From Streptomyces albofaciens JCM 4342 (GTDB lineage Bacteria > Actinomycetota > Actinomycetes > Streptomycetales > Streptomycetaceae), in assembly GCF_008634025.1 (NCBI RefSeq), contig NZ_PDCM01000002.1, positions 3,497,001 through 3,561,000 of the forward strand: 64,000 nucleotides of DNA. Reading direction: 5' to 3'. The notes under the pieces were generated by a model that did not search any database, was not told where the DNA came from, and was given only the letters and a program-made list of their open reading frames with translations. Below, piece after piece: positions 41,324 to 49,850 of the stretch (positions are counted from its first letter, which is position 1; the number at the start of each line of letters is the position of its first letter). The position numbers and the translations under genes were made by a program.

Positions 41324-41926
41324 ATGCAGCCCAGCGATACCCCGGCCGCCCCGCCGACACCGCTGCGCGCTCCCCGGCCCGCCACGCCCTCCCGGACGAT
41401 CCCGCCGGCGCCGTCACCGCCGTCCGGCGCCACCGCCCGGCCCCGTACAGCCGGCCTGGCACGGCTGAACGCCGCGGCCACCGACGTCGCCGAGGCCGCC
41501 CTGCTGCGCTGCTGCGCCAGCCGCCGCTGGGCCCGCCGCCTGGCCGCGCACCGACCGTACCCCGACCTGGACGCCCTGCTGGCCGCAGCCGACGAGGCCG
41601 GCTACGACCTGACGCCGGACGACCTGGACGAGGCGCTGGCCGGGGAGTCCGTCTCGCCGCGCCCGCTGGTCGGCGCGCGCGGGCCGGGCACGCTCGCGGC
41701 ACACACCGCGCTGCGCGCGGCACAGGCCGAGTACGAGCGCCGGTTCCGGCACGCCTTCGTCATCTGCCTGGACGGCTTCCGCGACACCGAAGTGCTGAAC
41801 GCGGTGCTCACCGCGATCCACGACCGGCTCGGGAACGAGCCCGAGGAAGAGCGGGCCGTCACCGCCGACGAGCTGCGCCGGATCGTCCGCGGTCGGCTGG
41901 CCCACCTCGCGGCGTCCCGGGCCTGA
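41324..41926 (+). CDS. 2-oxo-4-hydroxy-4-carboxy-5-ureidoimidazoline decarboxylase-like protein
   Basis: OHCU decarboxylase is the last step from urate to (S)-allantoin. The protein has 200 residues; a Pro-rich N terminus of about 45 residues precedes the helical domain. Family traits are a conserved Asn-Ala start (RLNAAATDVAEAAL), RWARRLAAHRPYPDLDALL, the E-R-R-F-x-H-A-F-V-I-C segment and a late RLGNEPEEERAVTADELRRI. No other urate pathway gene is nearby. The catalytic histidine of the family is likely in AAHRPY. Confidence 0.85.
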   Translation: MQPSDTPAAPPTPLRAPRPATPSRTIPPAPSPPSGATARPRTAGLARLNAAATDVAEAALLRCCASRRWARRLAAHRPYPDLDALLAAADEAGYDLTPDDLDEALAGESVSPRPLVGARGPGTLAAHTALRAAQAEYERRFRHAFVICLDGFRDTEVLNAVLTAIHDRLGNEPEEERAVTADELRRIVRGRLAHLAASRA

Positions 41927-42203
41927 GAGGCCCGGCCCCACGGCCCGCGGGACAGGGCCACCCGCCCCGAGAGGCCCGCTCCCGGGAAGACCCGCCCCTT
42001 ACCCCGCTCCCCGCCTCCCGTACAGGGCCGGACCGCCCTCGTGCGATAGTCCGTACGTGCCTGTTTGATCACACCTGAGGACCCCGGCGGGAGGAACCGA
42101 CAGTCCGTCGCTACGATGGCCGGGGCCGGTGGACCGTACCCGGCCGGGCCAGACCGACAGAGAAGCCGGCAGGCCCCAATCCCCGCTCCCGGAGGGTTTT
42201 TCC
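41927..42203. promoter_or_regulatory. Promoter and leader region of the sdh operon
   Basis: This 277-base gap ends with GGAGGG seven bases before the sdhC GTG. I see no riboswitch match. The stretch around 42110-42155 can fold on itself through repeated GGCCGG and CCGGCC blocks. Confidence 0.4.
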
Positions 42204-42584
42204 GTGCCGGCTGGAACGCTGTACCGCGGCCGGGAAGGCATGTGGTCCTGGGTGGCTCACCGAGTCACCGGCGTCCTCATTTTCTTCTTCCTGTTCGTGC
42301 ACGTCCTCGACACCGCACTCGTCCGCGTCTCCCCCGAGGCCTATGACGACGTCGTTGCCACGTACAAGACGCCCCTCGTCAACGTGATGGAGTACGGCCT
42401 CGTCGCCGCCATCCTCTTCCACGCGCTCAACGGCCTCCGTGTGATCGCCGTGGACTTCTGGTCCAAGGGACCGAAGTACCAGAAGCAGCTGCTGTGGACC
42501 GTTGTCGGTGTGTGGGCCGTCCTGATGGCCGGCGCTTTCTACCCGGTGCTGCAGCACACGCTGCGCACCCTGTTCGGGAGCTGA
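42204..42584 (+). CDS. sdhC: Succinate dehydrogenase cytochrome b556 subunit
   Basis: This 126-residue membrane anchor of complex II has three hydrophobic segments. GTLYRGREGMWSWVAHRVTG with the S/R-x3-H type quinone/heme motif and LFVHVLDTAL, ILFHALNGLRV (heme-ligand histidine in the second helix). The GTG at 42204 is chosen because GGAGGG lies seven bases upstream; an opening from 42129 has no support. It is first in sdhCDAB. Confidence 0.94.
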   Translation: MPAGTLYRGREGMWSWVAHRVTGVLIFFFLFVHVLDTALVRVSPEAYDDVVATYKTPLVNVMEYGLVAAILFHALNGLRVIAVDFWSKGPKYQKQLLWTVVGVWAVLMAGAFYPVLQHTLRTLFGS

Positions 42585-42593
42585 TGACGCGCG

Positions 42594-43064
42594 ATGTCTG
42601 CTGAAACGACTCCTGCTGTGAACGACTCCGTGTCCCTGTACGACGTGGACAACCCGGCTCCCGTCATCGAGCCGCCCCGCAAGCGTACGAAGAAGACGCC
42701 CAAGACGACCCGTACGAACTTCGAGATGTACGGCTGGCTGTTCATGCGCCTGTCCGGCATCGTGCTGGTCGTCCTGGTCCTCGGCCACCTGCTGCTCCAG
42801 CTCGTGCTGGACGGCGGTGTCTCCAAGATCGGCTTCGCCTTCGTGGCGGGCCGCTGGGCCTCGCCGTTCTGGCAGGTCTGGGACCTGGTGATGCTGTGGC
42901 TGGCGATGCTGCACGGCGCCAACGGCCTGCGCACGGTCATCAACGACTACGCGCAGCGGGACAACACCCGCTTCTGGCTGAAGATGCTGCTGTACACCGC
43001 GACGGTGTTCACCGTCCTTCTGGGCACGCTGGTGATCTTCACCTTCGACCCGAACATCCGCTAG
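42594..43064 (+). CDS. sdhD: Succinate dehydrogenase hydrophobic membrane anchor subunit
   Basis: The subunit has 156 residues. A basic cytoplasmic N terminus (PPRKRTKKTPKTTRTNFEMY) leads into three membrane helices. MRLSGIVLVVLVLGHLLLQL and MLHGANGLRTVINDYAQR carry the conserved heme-ligand and quinone-site residues. It follows sdhC by nine bases and precedes sdhA by 25. Confidence 0.95.
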   Translation: MSAETTPAVNDSVSLYDVDNPAPVIEPPRKRTKKTPKTTRTNFEMYGWLFMRLSGIVLVVLVLGHLLLQLVLDGGVSKIGFAFVAGRWASPFWQVWDLVMLWLAMLHGANGLRTVINDYAQRDNTRFWLKMLLYTATVFTVLLGTLVIFTFDPNIR

Positions 43065-43089
43065 GCCACGGGGCTGAGGTAACCGACTC

Positions 43090-44844
43090 ATGAAGATCCA
43101 CAAGTACGACACGGTCATCGTCGGCGCCGGTGGCGCGGGCATGCGCGCGGCCATCGAGGCCACCAAGCGCAGCCGCACCGCGGTCCTGACGAAGCTGTAC
43201 CCCACCCGCTCCCACACCGGCGCGGCCCAGGGCGGCATGGCCGCCGCCCTCGCCAACGTCGAGGAGGACAACTGGGAGTGGCACACCTTCGACACGATCA
43301 AGGGCGGCGACTACCTGGTCGACCAGGACGCCGCCGAGATCCTGGCGAAGGAGGCCATCGACTCGGTCCTGGACCTGGAGCGGATGGGCCTGCCGTTCAA
43401 CCGCACCCCGGACGGCACCATCGACCAGCGCCGCTTCGGCGGCCACTCCCGCAATCACGGTGAGGCCCCGGTCCGCCGGTCCTGCTACGCCTCGGACCGC
43501 ACCGGCCACATGATCCTCCAGACGCTGTACCAGAACTGCGTCAAGGAGGGCGTGGAGTTCTTCAACGAGTTCTACGTCCTGGACCTGCTGCTCAACGAGG
43601 TCGACGGGGTCAAGAAGTCGGCCGGCGTCGTCGCCTACGAGCTGGCGACCGGCGAGATCCACGTCTTCCAGGCGAAGGCCGTGATCTTCGCGTCCGGCGG
43701 CACCGGCAAGTTCTTCAAGGTGACCTCCAACGCGCACACCCTGACCGGTGACGGCCAGGCCGCCGCGTACCGGCGCGGGCTGCCGCTGGAGGACATGGAG
43801 TTCTTCCAGTTCCACCCGACCGGCATCTGGCGGATGGGCATCCTGCTGACGGAGGGCGCCCGCGGTGAGGGCGGCATCCTCCGCAACAAGGACGGCGAGC
43901 GCTTCATGGAGAAGTACGCGCCCGTCATGAAGGACCTGGCCTCGCGTGACGTCGTCTCGCGCTCCATCTACACGGAGATCCGCGAGGGCCGCGGCTGCGG
44001 TCCCGAGGGCGACCACGTCTACCTGGACCTGACCCACCTGCCGCCGGAGCAGCTGGACGCCAAGCTGCCGGACATCACCGAGTTCGCGCGGACCTACCTC
44101 GGCATCGAGCCCTACACGGACCCGATCCCGATCCAGCCGACCGCGCACTACGCGATGGGCGGCATCCCGACCAACGTCGAGGGCGAGGTGCTGGCCGACA
44201 ACACCACCGTCGTGCCGGGCCTGTACGCCGCCGGCGAGGTCGCCTGCGTGTCCGTGCACGGCGCCAACCGCCTGGGCACCAACTCGCTGCTGGACATCAA
44301 CGTCTTCGGCCGCCGGGCCGGCATCGCGGCGGCGGAGTACGCGGCCACCGCCGACTTCGTCGAGCTGCCGGAGGACCCGGCGAAGATGGTCCAGGAGCAG
44401 GTCGAGCGGCTGCGCTCCGCCACGGGCAACGAGCGGGTCACCGAGATCCGCAAGGAGCTCCAGGAGACCATGGACGCCAACGTGATGGTGTTCCGCACCG
44501 AGCAGACGATCAAGACCGCGGTCGAGAAGATCGGCGAGCTGCGCGAGCGCTACCTGAACGTGTCCATCCAGGACAAGGGCAAGCGGTTCAACACCGACCT
44601 GCTGGAGGCCGTCGAGCTGGGCAACCTGCTCGACCTGGCCGAGGTCATGGCCGTGTCCGCGCTGGCCCGCAAGGAGTCCCGCGGCGGTCACTACCGCGAG
44701 GACTACCCCAACCGCGACGACGTCAACTTCATGCGGCACACCATGGCGTACCGCGAGGTGGCGGCAGACGGCTCGGAGTCGATCCGCCTCGACTACAAGC
44801 CGGTCGTCCAGACCCGCTACCAGCCGATGGAGCGTAAGTACTGA
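43090..44844 (+). CDS. sdhA: Succinate dehydrogenase flavoprotein subunit
   Basis: This subunit, 584 residues, oxidises succinate to fumarate at the inner face of the membrane. The FAD domain starts [28 protein letters not shown] holds the histidine that binds FAD covalently; [13 protein letters not shown] and HPTGIW are substrate-site segments; [13 protein letters not shown] closes the flavin fold. The length and order are normal. Its TGA overlaps the sdhB ATG by one base. Confidence 0.98.
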   Translation: MKIHKYDTVIVGAGGAGMRAAIEATKRSRTAVLTKLYPTRSHTGAAQGGMAAALANVEEDNWEWHTFDTIKGGDYLVDQDAAEILAKEAIDSVLDLERMGLPFNRTPDGTIDQRRFGGHSRNHGEAPVRRSCYASDRTGHMILQTLYQNCVKEGVEFFNEFYVLDLLLNEVDGVKKSAGVVAYELATGEIHVFQAKAVIFASGGTGKFFKVTSNAHTLTGDGQAAAYRRGLPLEDMEFFQFHPTGIWRMGILLTEGARGEGGILRNKDGERFMEKYAPVMKDLASRDVVSRSIYTEIREGRGCGPEGDHVYLDLTHLPPEQLDAKLPDITEFARTYLGIEPYTDPIPIQPTAHYAMGGIPTNVEGEVLADNTTVVPGLYAAGEVACVSVHGANRLGTNSLLDINVFGRRAGIAAAEYAATADFVELPEDPAKMVQEQVERLRSATGNERVTEIRKELQETMDANVMVFRTEQTIKTAVEKIGELRERYLNVSIQDKGKRFNTDLLEAVELGNLLDLAEVMAVSALARKESRGGHYREDYPNRDDVNFMRHTMAYREVAADGSESIRLDYKPVVQTRYQPMERKY

Positions 44845-45617
44845 TGAGCACCTCCACCCTCGAAAAGCACTCCAAGGCCCTGGACGCGGCCGAGGACGGC
44901 GCCTCGCACACCATCACGATCACGCTGCGGATCCGCCGGTTCAACCCGGAGGTCTCCGAGGACGCCACCTGGCAGGACTTCCAGCTGGAGATGGACCCGA
45001 AGGAGCGCGTCCTGGACGCCCTCCACAAGGTCAAGTGGGAGCAGGACGGCACGCTGACCTTCCGGCGTTCCTGCGCACACGGCATCTGCGGCTCGGACGC
45101 CATGCGGATCAACGGCAAGAACCGCCTGGCGTGCAAGACGCTGCTGAAGGACATCAACCCGGAGAAGCCCATCACGGTCGAGGCCATCAAGGGCCTGACG
45201 GTCCTCAAGGACCTCGTGGTGGACATGGAGCCGTTCTTCCAGGCGTACCGGGACGTGATGCCGTTCCTGATCACCACCGGCAACGAGCCGACGCGCGAGC
45301 GCCTGCAGTCCGCCGAGGACCGCGAGCGCTTCGACGACACCACCAAGTGCATCCTGTGCGCCGCGTGCACGTCCTCGTGCCCGGTGTTCTGGAACGACGG
45401 CCAGTACTTCGGCCCGGCGGCGATCGTCAACGCGCACCGCTTCATCTTCGACAGCCGTGACGAGGGCGGCGAGCAGCGGCTCGAAATCCTCAACGACAAG
45501 GACGGCGTCTGGCGCTGCCGTACGACCTTCAACTGCACGGACGCCTGCCCGCGCGGCATCGAGGTCACCAAGGCGATCCAGGAGGTCAAGCGCGCGCTGA
45601 TCACGCGTCGCTTCTGA
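44844..45617 (+). CDS. sdhB: Succinate dehydrogenase iron-sulfur subunit
   Basis: The subunit has 257 residues. Three clusters are visible: the 2Fe-2S ligands in SCAHGICGSDAM with a later LAC, the 4Fe-4S set in CILCAACTSSCPVFW, and the 3Fe-4S/4Fe-4S cysteines in CRTTFNCTDACPRG. It hands electrons from SdhA to the quinone site. The stop at 45617 is followed by a terminator hairpin at 45695-45736. Confidence 0.98.
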   Translation: MSTSTLEKHSKALDAAEDGASHTITITLRIRRFNPEVSEDATWQDFQLEMDPKERVLDALHKVKWEQDGTLTFRRSCAHGICGSDAMRINGKNRLACKTLLKDINPEKPITVEAIKGLTVLKDLVVDMEPFFQAYRDVMPFLITTGNEPTRERLQSAEDRERFDDTTKCILCAACTSSCPVFWNDGQYFGPAAIVNAHRFIFDSRDEGGEQRLEILNDKDGVWRCRTTFNCTDACPRGIEVTKAIQEVKRALITRRF

Positions 45618-45648
45618 TCCCGGGCTCAGTCCCCGGAAGGCGCAGTCC

Positions 45649-46521
45649 CTAGAACCTGGTTCCGGTCAGTGACCCGAACCTGGTCTGGAAGCCGCGAAGG
45701 GCTCCGCTCCCGTACGTACGGAGGCGGAGCCCTTCGGCGTGTCCGGCCCCGGCCCGGCCGGACGCCCCCGCCACCCGTTCCGGCGCGGCCTCGGCGAGCG
45801 GCGCCGCGGGATACACCAGGACCGGCGGCAGCTCCGTATCCACGAAGGAGACCGGATGGGAGCAGAAGTACGACGGCACGAGCAGCAGGCCGCGCCCCTC
45901 CAGGTGCAGGTCCCCGTCGCGCGGATAGCCGACCTCCAGGACGGGCCGCCGCCAGCGCATCTCCGGCCCGAAGGTCCGCAGCATGGCCTCGGTGCCGTCC
46001 TGGCGCAGCGCGTGCAGCCGCAGCGTGCGGTCGGCCTCGACGCGCTGCCCGACCAGCGGCCAGGCGGGGCCGAGGGCGGTGTGGTGGTAAGTGCGCAGAC
46101 TGCGGGCGAGGGTGCGCAGCGCGGCGGGTTCGCCGTCCGCGAGGGAGCGCATCCAGGAGGTCGGGGCGGCGTGCTGGCCGTGCCCCGGCCGGTGCGCCTG
46201 CCCGGCCAGCATCCCGATGTCGGTGCGCAGCCGGCGCCGGGGCGTCGTCATCACCGCTTCGAGGCCCGGCTCCACACCGGCCGAACCGGCCGCCGGTGTG
46301 AGGAAGTCCGGGAAGTAACCGCGCGGCGGTACGAGCGGCAGGAGCAGCCGCAGGGGCCCGGGCCCGTGCCGCGCGGCGTGCTGCCGCCAGGCGGCCAGGG
46401 CCGGTTCGGTCCGGCTCTCGCGCAGGCGGTGCAGGCTCAGCACGGTCTCCCACAGGGGGTCGGCCCCCTCGGCGATCCGCGTACGGTTCAGATCCTCCGG
46501 CGTGAAGTGCACACGTAACAC
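45649..46521 (-). CDS. ArsR-like regulator lacking its C-terminal HTH; TTA as second codon
   Basis: The 290-residue protein matches the sensory part of Streptomyces ArsR-family regulators: LRVHFTPEDLNRTRIAEGAD, PLWETVLSLHRLRE, then PLVPPRGYFPDFLTP, and later LLLVPSYFCSHPVSFVD. In intact members a winged-helix domain of about 70-80 residues follows the VLVYP stretch. Here that domain is absent: the frame runs through about 50 low-complexity residues and into the sdhB terminator. The start GTG at 46521 follows GGGGGA, and the next codon is TTA (46518-46516). Without the HTH it cannot act as a normal DNA-binding regulator. Confidence 0.7.
   Translation of the reverse strand: MLRVHFTPEDLNRTRIAEGADPLWETVLSLHRLRESRTEPALAAWRQHAARHGPGPLRLLLPLVPPRGYFPDFLTPAAGSAGVEPGLEAVMTTPRRRLRTDIGMLAGQAHRPGHGQHAAPTSWMRSLADGEPAALRTLARSLRTYHHTALGPAWPLVGQRVEADRTLRLHALRQDGTEAMLRTFGPEMRWRRPVLEVGYPRDGDLHLEGRGLLLVPSYFCSHPVSFVDTELPPVLVYPAAPLAEAAPERVAGASGRAGAGHAEGLRLRTYGSGALRGFQTRFGSLTGTRF
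45695..45736. terminator. Terminator of the sdh operon
   Basis: CGAAGGGCTCCGC (45695-45707) pairs perfectly with GCGGAGCCCTTCG (45724-45736) around 16 bases. It lies 78 bases after sdhB. It also falls inside the 3' end of the convergent ArsR-like frame. Confidence 0.8.
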
Positions 46522-46708
46522 AACAATCCCCCGATGCTGTGGCCGTCCCACCGTTCCCCCGAACGGCGGTGCACCCGAGGATCCGACCCGCGGGCCGCTT
46601 TCGCAAGCCGTACACGCCGCAGAGCCCGATTCCGTTCAATGAGAAATGAATGAGAGGACATTCGCGCAGGTCAGCGCGGCGCAGCCGGGCCGTCCCGGCG
46701 GGACCGCA

Positions 46709-47242
46709 TCACGCCGAGCGCAACGCCATCGCCGCCAACGCCCGGTCCTGGTCCCGCCGTTGCCGCATGACGTGCGCGTACGTCGCCAACGCCTCGCGCC
46801 TGCGGGCCAGTTCGGCGATCTCCGCGTCCAGCTGCGCCATCTGCCGCTCGACCGCGGAGCAGGAACGGTCGCAGAAGACGAGCCCGGGGCCGCCCTGGGC
46901 ACACGGCAGCAGCTCCCGGATGGCGTCGGTGCTCAGCCCGGTGGCGAGCAGTTCGCGGATCCGGCCGACGGTGGTCGGCGCATCGGGACCGTAGCGGCGG
47001 TAGCCGTTGGCGTCGCGGTCAGCGCGCAGCAGCCCCTGCTGCTCGTAGTAGCGCAACGACCGGGGGCTGACCCCCGTACGCTCGGCCAGCTCACCGATCC
47101 GCAGCGATCCCTTCGCTCCCTGGCCTCCGGCTCCCTGGGCCCCGGCTCCCTGGGCCCCCGCCCCCGCCCCCTCCGCTCCCGCCCGGACCACGCGCTCCCC
47201 CACCGACCGTGCCATCGGTGCCATAGGTGCCATAGGTGCCAT
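46709..47242 (-). CDS. MerR-family regulator
   Basis: The winged helix is LRIGELAERTGVSPRSLRYY followed by EQQGLLRADRDANGYRRYG. A cysteine pair (LLPCAQGGPGLVFCDRSC, three cysteines in all) suggests metal or redox sensing. The N-terminal 45 residues are low-complexity and begin with three repeats of Met-Ala-Pro encoded by a nine-base repeat; GGGGAGG precedes the first ATG. It is divergent from the hydrolase at 47323, with a MerR-type promoter dyad between them. Confidence 0.9.
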   Translation of the reverse strand: MAPMAPMAPMARSVGERVVRAGAEGAGAGAQGAGAQGAGGQGAKGSLRIGELAERTGVSPRSLRYYEQQGLLRADRDANGYRRYGPDAPTTVGRIRELLATGLSTDAIRELLPCAQGGPGLVFCDRSCSAVERQMAQLDAEIAELARRREALATYAHVMRQRRDQDRALAAMALRSA

Positions 47243-47283
47243 CGACTGCCTCCCCTGAACGACCGGTCCCTCTAACCGGCGAC

Positions 47284-47312
47284 TTGACCTTTACACCGGT
47301 GTCAGACGTCAA
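47284..47312 (+). promoter_or_regulatory. MerR-type promoter and operator
   Basis: TTGACC is followed by the palindrome ACACCGGTGT (47293-47302), and the outer TTGAC/GTCAA pair closes the dyad at 47308-47312. The layout resembles other MerR promoters in which a dyad sits over a long spacer. It lies 11 bases upstream of the hydrolase ATG, which suggests a near-leaderless mRNA. Confidence 0.65.
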
Positions 47313-47322
47313 CCTGATCCAC

Positions 47323-48150
47323 ATGACGCAGATTCCCGCGGCCGCACCGCGCCTTCCCGCCCTGTTCACCACCGTCACGCCCGCCGACCCCGGCACCGTT
47401 CCCGCCGCCCACGGCGTCCTGCTCGCCCACGGCGCGACCGGCAGCATCGCCGACAACTACGCGGGACTCGTCCCCGCCCTGGCGGCCACCGGCCACACCG
47501 TCGTCGCGCCCGACTACCCCGGCTCCGGCCGCACCCCGCGCGCCGACGGCCCCCTGGACCTCGATGCCCTCGCCGACGCCCTCGTGGCGGAGGCCGTCGC
47601 GGCGGGCGTCGATACATTCACCCTGATCGGCTTCTCCCTGGGTACGGCGGTGTCCGTACGGGCCGCCGCGCGCCACCCGGAGCGGGTCCGCGGCCTCGTC
47701 CTGACCGCCGGACTCGCCAGGCCCGACCACCGCGCGAACATCTGGCTCGACCTGTGGCTGCGTCTGCTGGACCGCGGCGACTATGTCGGCTTCGCCCAGG
47801 CCCGCGCCCTCAGCGGCCTCTCCCCCGAGGCCCTGAACGCGCTGCCGCCCGCCGAGCTGGCCGCCGCCCTCGACCCGGACCCGGCCCTCCCGCCGGCCGG
47901 TTCGGCCGAGCAGGCCGCGCTGGTCAAGGAGGTCGACACCACCGGCGACCTGGCCGGGATCGCCGTACCGACCCTGGTGATCGCGACCACACTGGACCAG
48001 CTGATCCACCCCTCCCACTCCCGCCACCTGGCCGAGCACATACCGGGAGCCGAATACGCGGAGATCGCGACCGGCCACGTGCCGATGGCCGAGCGGCCGG
48101 AGGAGTGGCAGGCCCTGATCCTGAAGTTCCTGGCCGAGCAGGCGCTCTAG
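47323..48150 (+). CDS. Alpha/beta hydrolase
   Basis: This 275-residue enzyme has an oxyanion segment LLAHGATGSIADNY, the nucleophile elbow TLIGFSLGTAV (GxSxG with Ser), an acid near LVIATTLDQL and the histidine in IATGHVPMAE. It is cytosolic by prediction. It lies downstream of a MerR promoter dyad, so it is probably induced by the MerR ligand. The ATG at 47323 is used because longer openings overlap the promoter. Confidence 0.88.
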   Translation: MTQIPAAAPRLPALFTTVTPADPGTVPAAHGVLLAHGATGSIADNYAGLVPALAATGHTVVAPDYPGSGRTPRADGPLDLDALADALVAEAVAAGVDTFTLIGFSLGTAVSVRAAARHPERVRGLVLTAGLARPDHRANIWLDLWLRLLDRGDYVGFAQARALSGLSPEALNALPPAELAAALDPDPALPPAGSAEQAALVKEVDTTGDLAGIAVPTLVIATTLDQLIHPSHSRHLAEHIPGAEYAEIATGHVPMAERPEEWQALILKFLAEQAL

Positions 48151-48235
48151 GCGCGGCGTCCGGGCCGGCTCACCGACACGGCGCGGGTGGGGTGGGGCCC
48201 CAGGGCGGGCCGGGGACCGCATTAGGGTCGGTGCC

Positions 48236-49261
48236 GTGGACGATGCGACAAGGGCGGATACGGACGGAGCGCGGGGCGTGGCGAGCGAGGGTACGGGGGA
48301 CGCGGCGGGCGGCGGCGCGGCCCGGGAGGTGGCGGATGCCCGTACCACTCCCACGGCGGACGCAGCCCAGGACGCGACGGAAGCCCGTACCGCTCCCACG
48401 GCTGCCCCCGCCCCGAACGCGAAGGACGCCCGAACCACCCCCACGACGGACCCCGCCCCGGACGTAGCGGATGACGGCACCACCCCCACGACGGACCCCG
48501 CCCACGACCGAGGCTCCCCGGCCTCCCGCGAGCGCACCTCCCAGGGCTCCCGCACCCGCACCCTGATCCTCGAAACCGCCCTCCGCCTCTTCCAGGAGCG
48601 CGGCTACGACAAGACCACGATGCGGGCCATCGCCCAGGAGGCCGGGGTCTCGGTCGGCAACGCGTACTACTACTTCGCCTCCAAGGAACACCTGATCCAG
48701 GGCTTCTACGACCGGATCGCCGCCGAGCACGCGGCAGCGGTGACGGACGTACTGGCACGGGAGCGCGACCTGGCCGGCCGGCTCCGCGGCGTGCTGCTCA
48801 CCTGGCTCGACATCGCCGCCCCGTACCACCGTTTCGCCGCCCAGTTCTTCAAGAACGCCGCCGATCCGGACAGCCCGCTCAGCCCCTTCTCCGACGCCTC
48901 CGAGGGGCCGCGCGAGGCCGCCATCGCGCTGCACCGGCAGGTACTGGCCGGCGCGGACACCAAGGCCGACCCGGAACTGGCGGCAGCACTCCCCCGCTTG
49001 CTGTGGCTCCAGCAGATGGGCCTGGTCCTGTACTGGGTGCACGACCGCTCGGAGAACTGCGAACGCAGCCGCCGCCTGGTCGAACGGACCTCCCCGCTGG
49101 TAGCGCGCGCGGTGGCCGCCTCCCGGTTCCGGGTGCTGCGCCCGCTGGTACGCGAAGTCACCGACGTACTCAGCGAATTCGTCCTCCCGGCGGCAGCAGG
49201 CGCCGCGGCCCGCCCGGCCTCACGCACCCGCTCCGACCGGCCGGCCCCCGACCACGACTGA
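48236..49261 (+). CDS. TetR-family regulator with repeat-rich N-terminal extension
   Basis: The HTH lies unusually late, near residues 105-150: RTRTLILETALRLFQERGYDK, TTMRAIAQEAGVSVGNAYYYF. Before it are about 100 disordered residues containing four 15-residue repeats (pattern DARTTPTxDxAPDxA) encoded by four 45-base units at 48335-48514. The ligand domain is of normal size. The start is a GTG at 48236; no clear ribosome binding site decides between this and a later start. Confidence 0.88.
   Translation: MDDATRADTDGARGVASEGTGDAAGGGAAREVADARTTPTADAAQDATEARTAPTAAPAPNAKDARTTPTTDPAPDVADDGTTPTTDPAHDRGSPASRERTSQGSRTRTLILETALRLFQERGYDKTTMRAIAQEAGVSVGNAYYYFASKEHLIQGFYDRIAAEHAAAVTDVLARERDLAGRLRGVLLTWLDIAAPYHRFAAQFFKNAADPDSPLSPFSDASEGPREAAIALHRQVLAGADTKADPELAAALPRLLWLQQMGLVLYWVHDRSENCERSRRLVERTSPLVARAVAASRFRVLRPLVREVTDVLSEFVLPAAAGAAARPASRTRSDRPAPDHD
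48335..48514 (+). repeat. Four 45-bp in-frame tandem repeats
   Basis: The units are 48335-48379, 48380-48424, 48425-48469 and 48470-48514. Each encodes a Thr/Pro/Asp-rich 15-mer. Units 3 and 4 are the most alike. Confidence 0.85.
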
Positions 49262-49277
49262 CCTCGCGGGAAGCGGC

Positions 49278-49781
49278 TCACTCCCCCTCGAAGACCTTGT
49301 CCAGGAACGCGTCGAGATTCGCGACCATGCGCGCGATGCGGTCCTCCAGCGGCAAGGACTCCTCATGCCGCCCGGCCAGCTCCGACTTCTTCTTCCCGCG
49401 TACATAAAGCGAACACGCCAGATCGGCACAGATATACGTCCCGACCGTATTCCCCTGCCGCCCCAGCGGCCCGGCTTTCCGCGCGGCAAGCAGACTCACC
49501 CCGGACCCGGGATGCCCCGTCACACACAACGAGCACACCGTCGTCTTCGTAAAACTCCGCCGCACCCCCTGCGGCACCCGCAACGTCACCCCGACGACCC
49601 CACCGTCCCGGGGCGCCACCAGATAACTCCGGTCCGGCGCACCGGGGTCCCGCCAGCCGAGAAAGTCCAGGTCTTCCCACGGCAGGGTGGAAAGGTTCGC
49701 GGGGAGGTTGATTCGGCTTGCTTCGCCCTTTGAGCAGTTTACGAAGGAGGTGCGGATGTCTTTTTCTACGAGGGGGTCCAT
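49278..49781 (-). CDS. FBP domain protein (EF-G-binding-like treble-clef zinc finger)
   Basis: This 167-residue protein has KDIRTSFVNCSKGEASRINL at the N terminus, WEDLDFLGWRDPGAPDRSYL in the middle, and zinc cysteines in TTVCSLC and ICADLACS. Proteins of this family, related to the fusidic-acid-resistance FusB fold, bind elongation factor G. It probably affects ribosome recycling or antibiotic tolerance. It lies downstream of the ESX group. Confidence 0.88.
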   Translation of the reverse strand: MDPLVEKDIRTSFVNCSKGEASRINLPANLSTLPWEDLDFLGWRDPGAPDRSYLVAPRDGGVVGVTLRVPQGVRRSFTKTTVCSLCVTGHPGSGVSLLAARKAGPLGRQGNTVGTYICADLACSLYVRGKKKSELAGRHEESLPLEDRIARMVANLDAFLDKVFEGE

Positions 49782-49850
49782 GACCTGGGAAACTAACAGC
49801 AGGTGCGGCTGGTCGTCGCACGATTTTTCCCGGGCCGGATGTGGCAGGCG

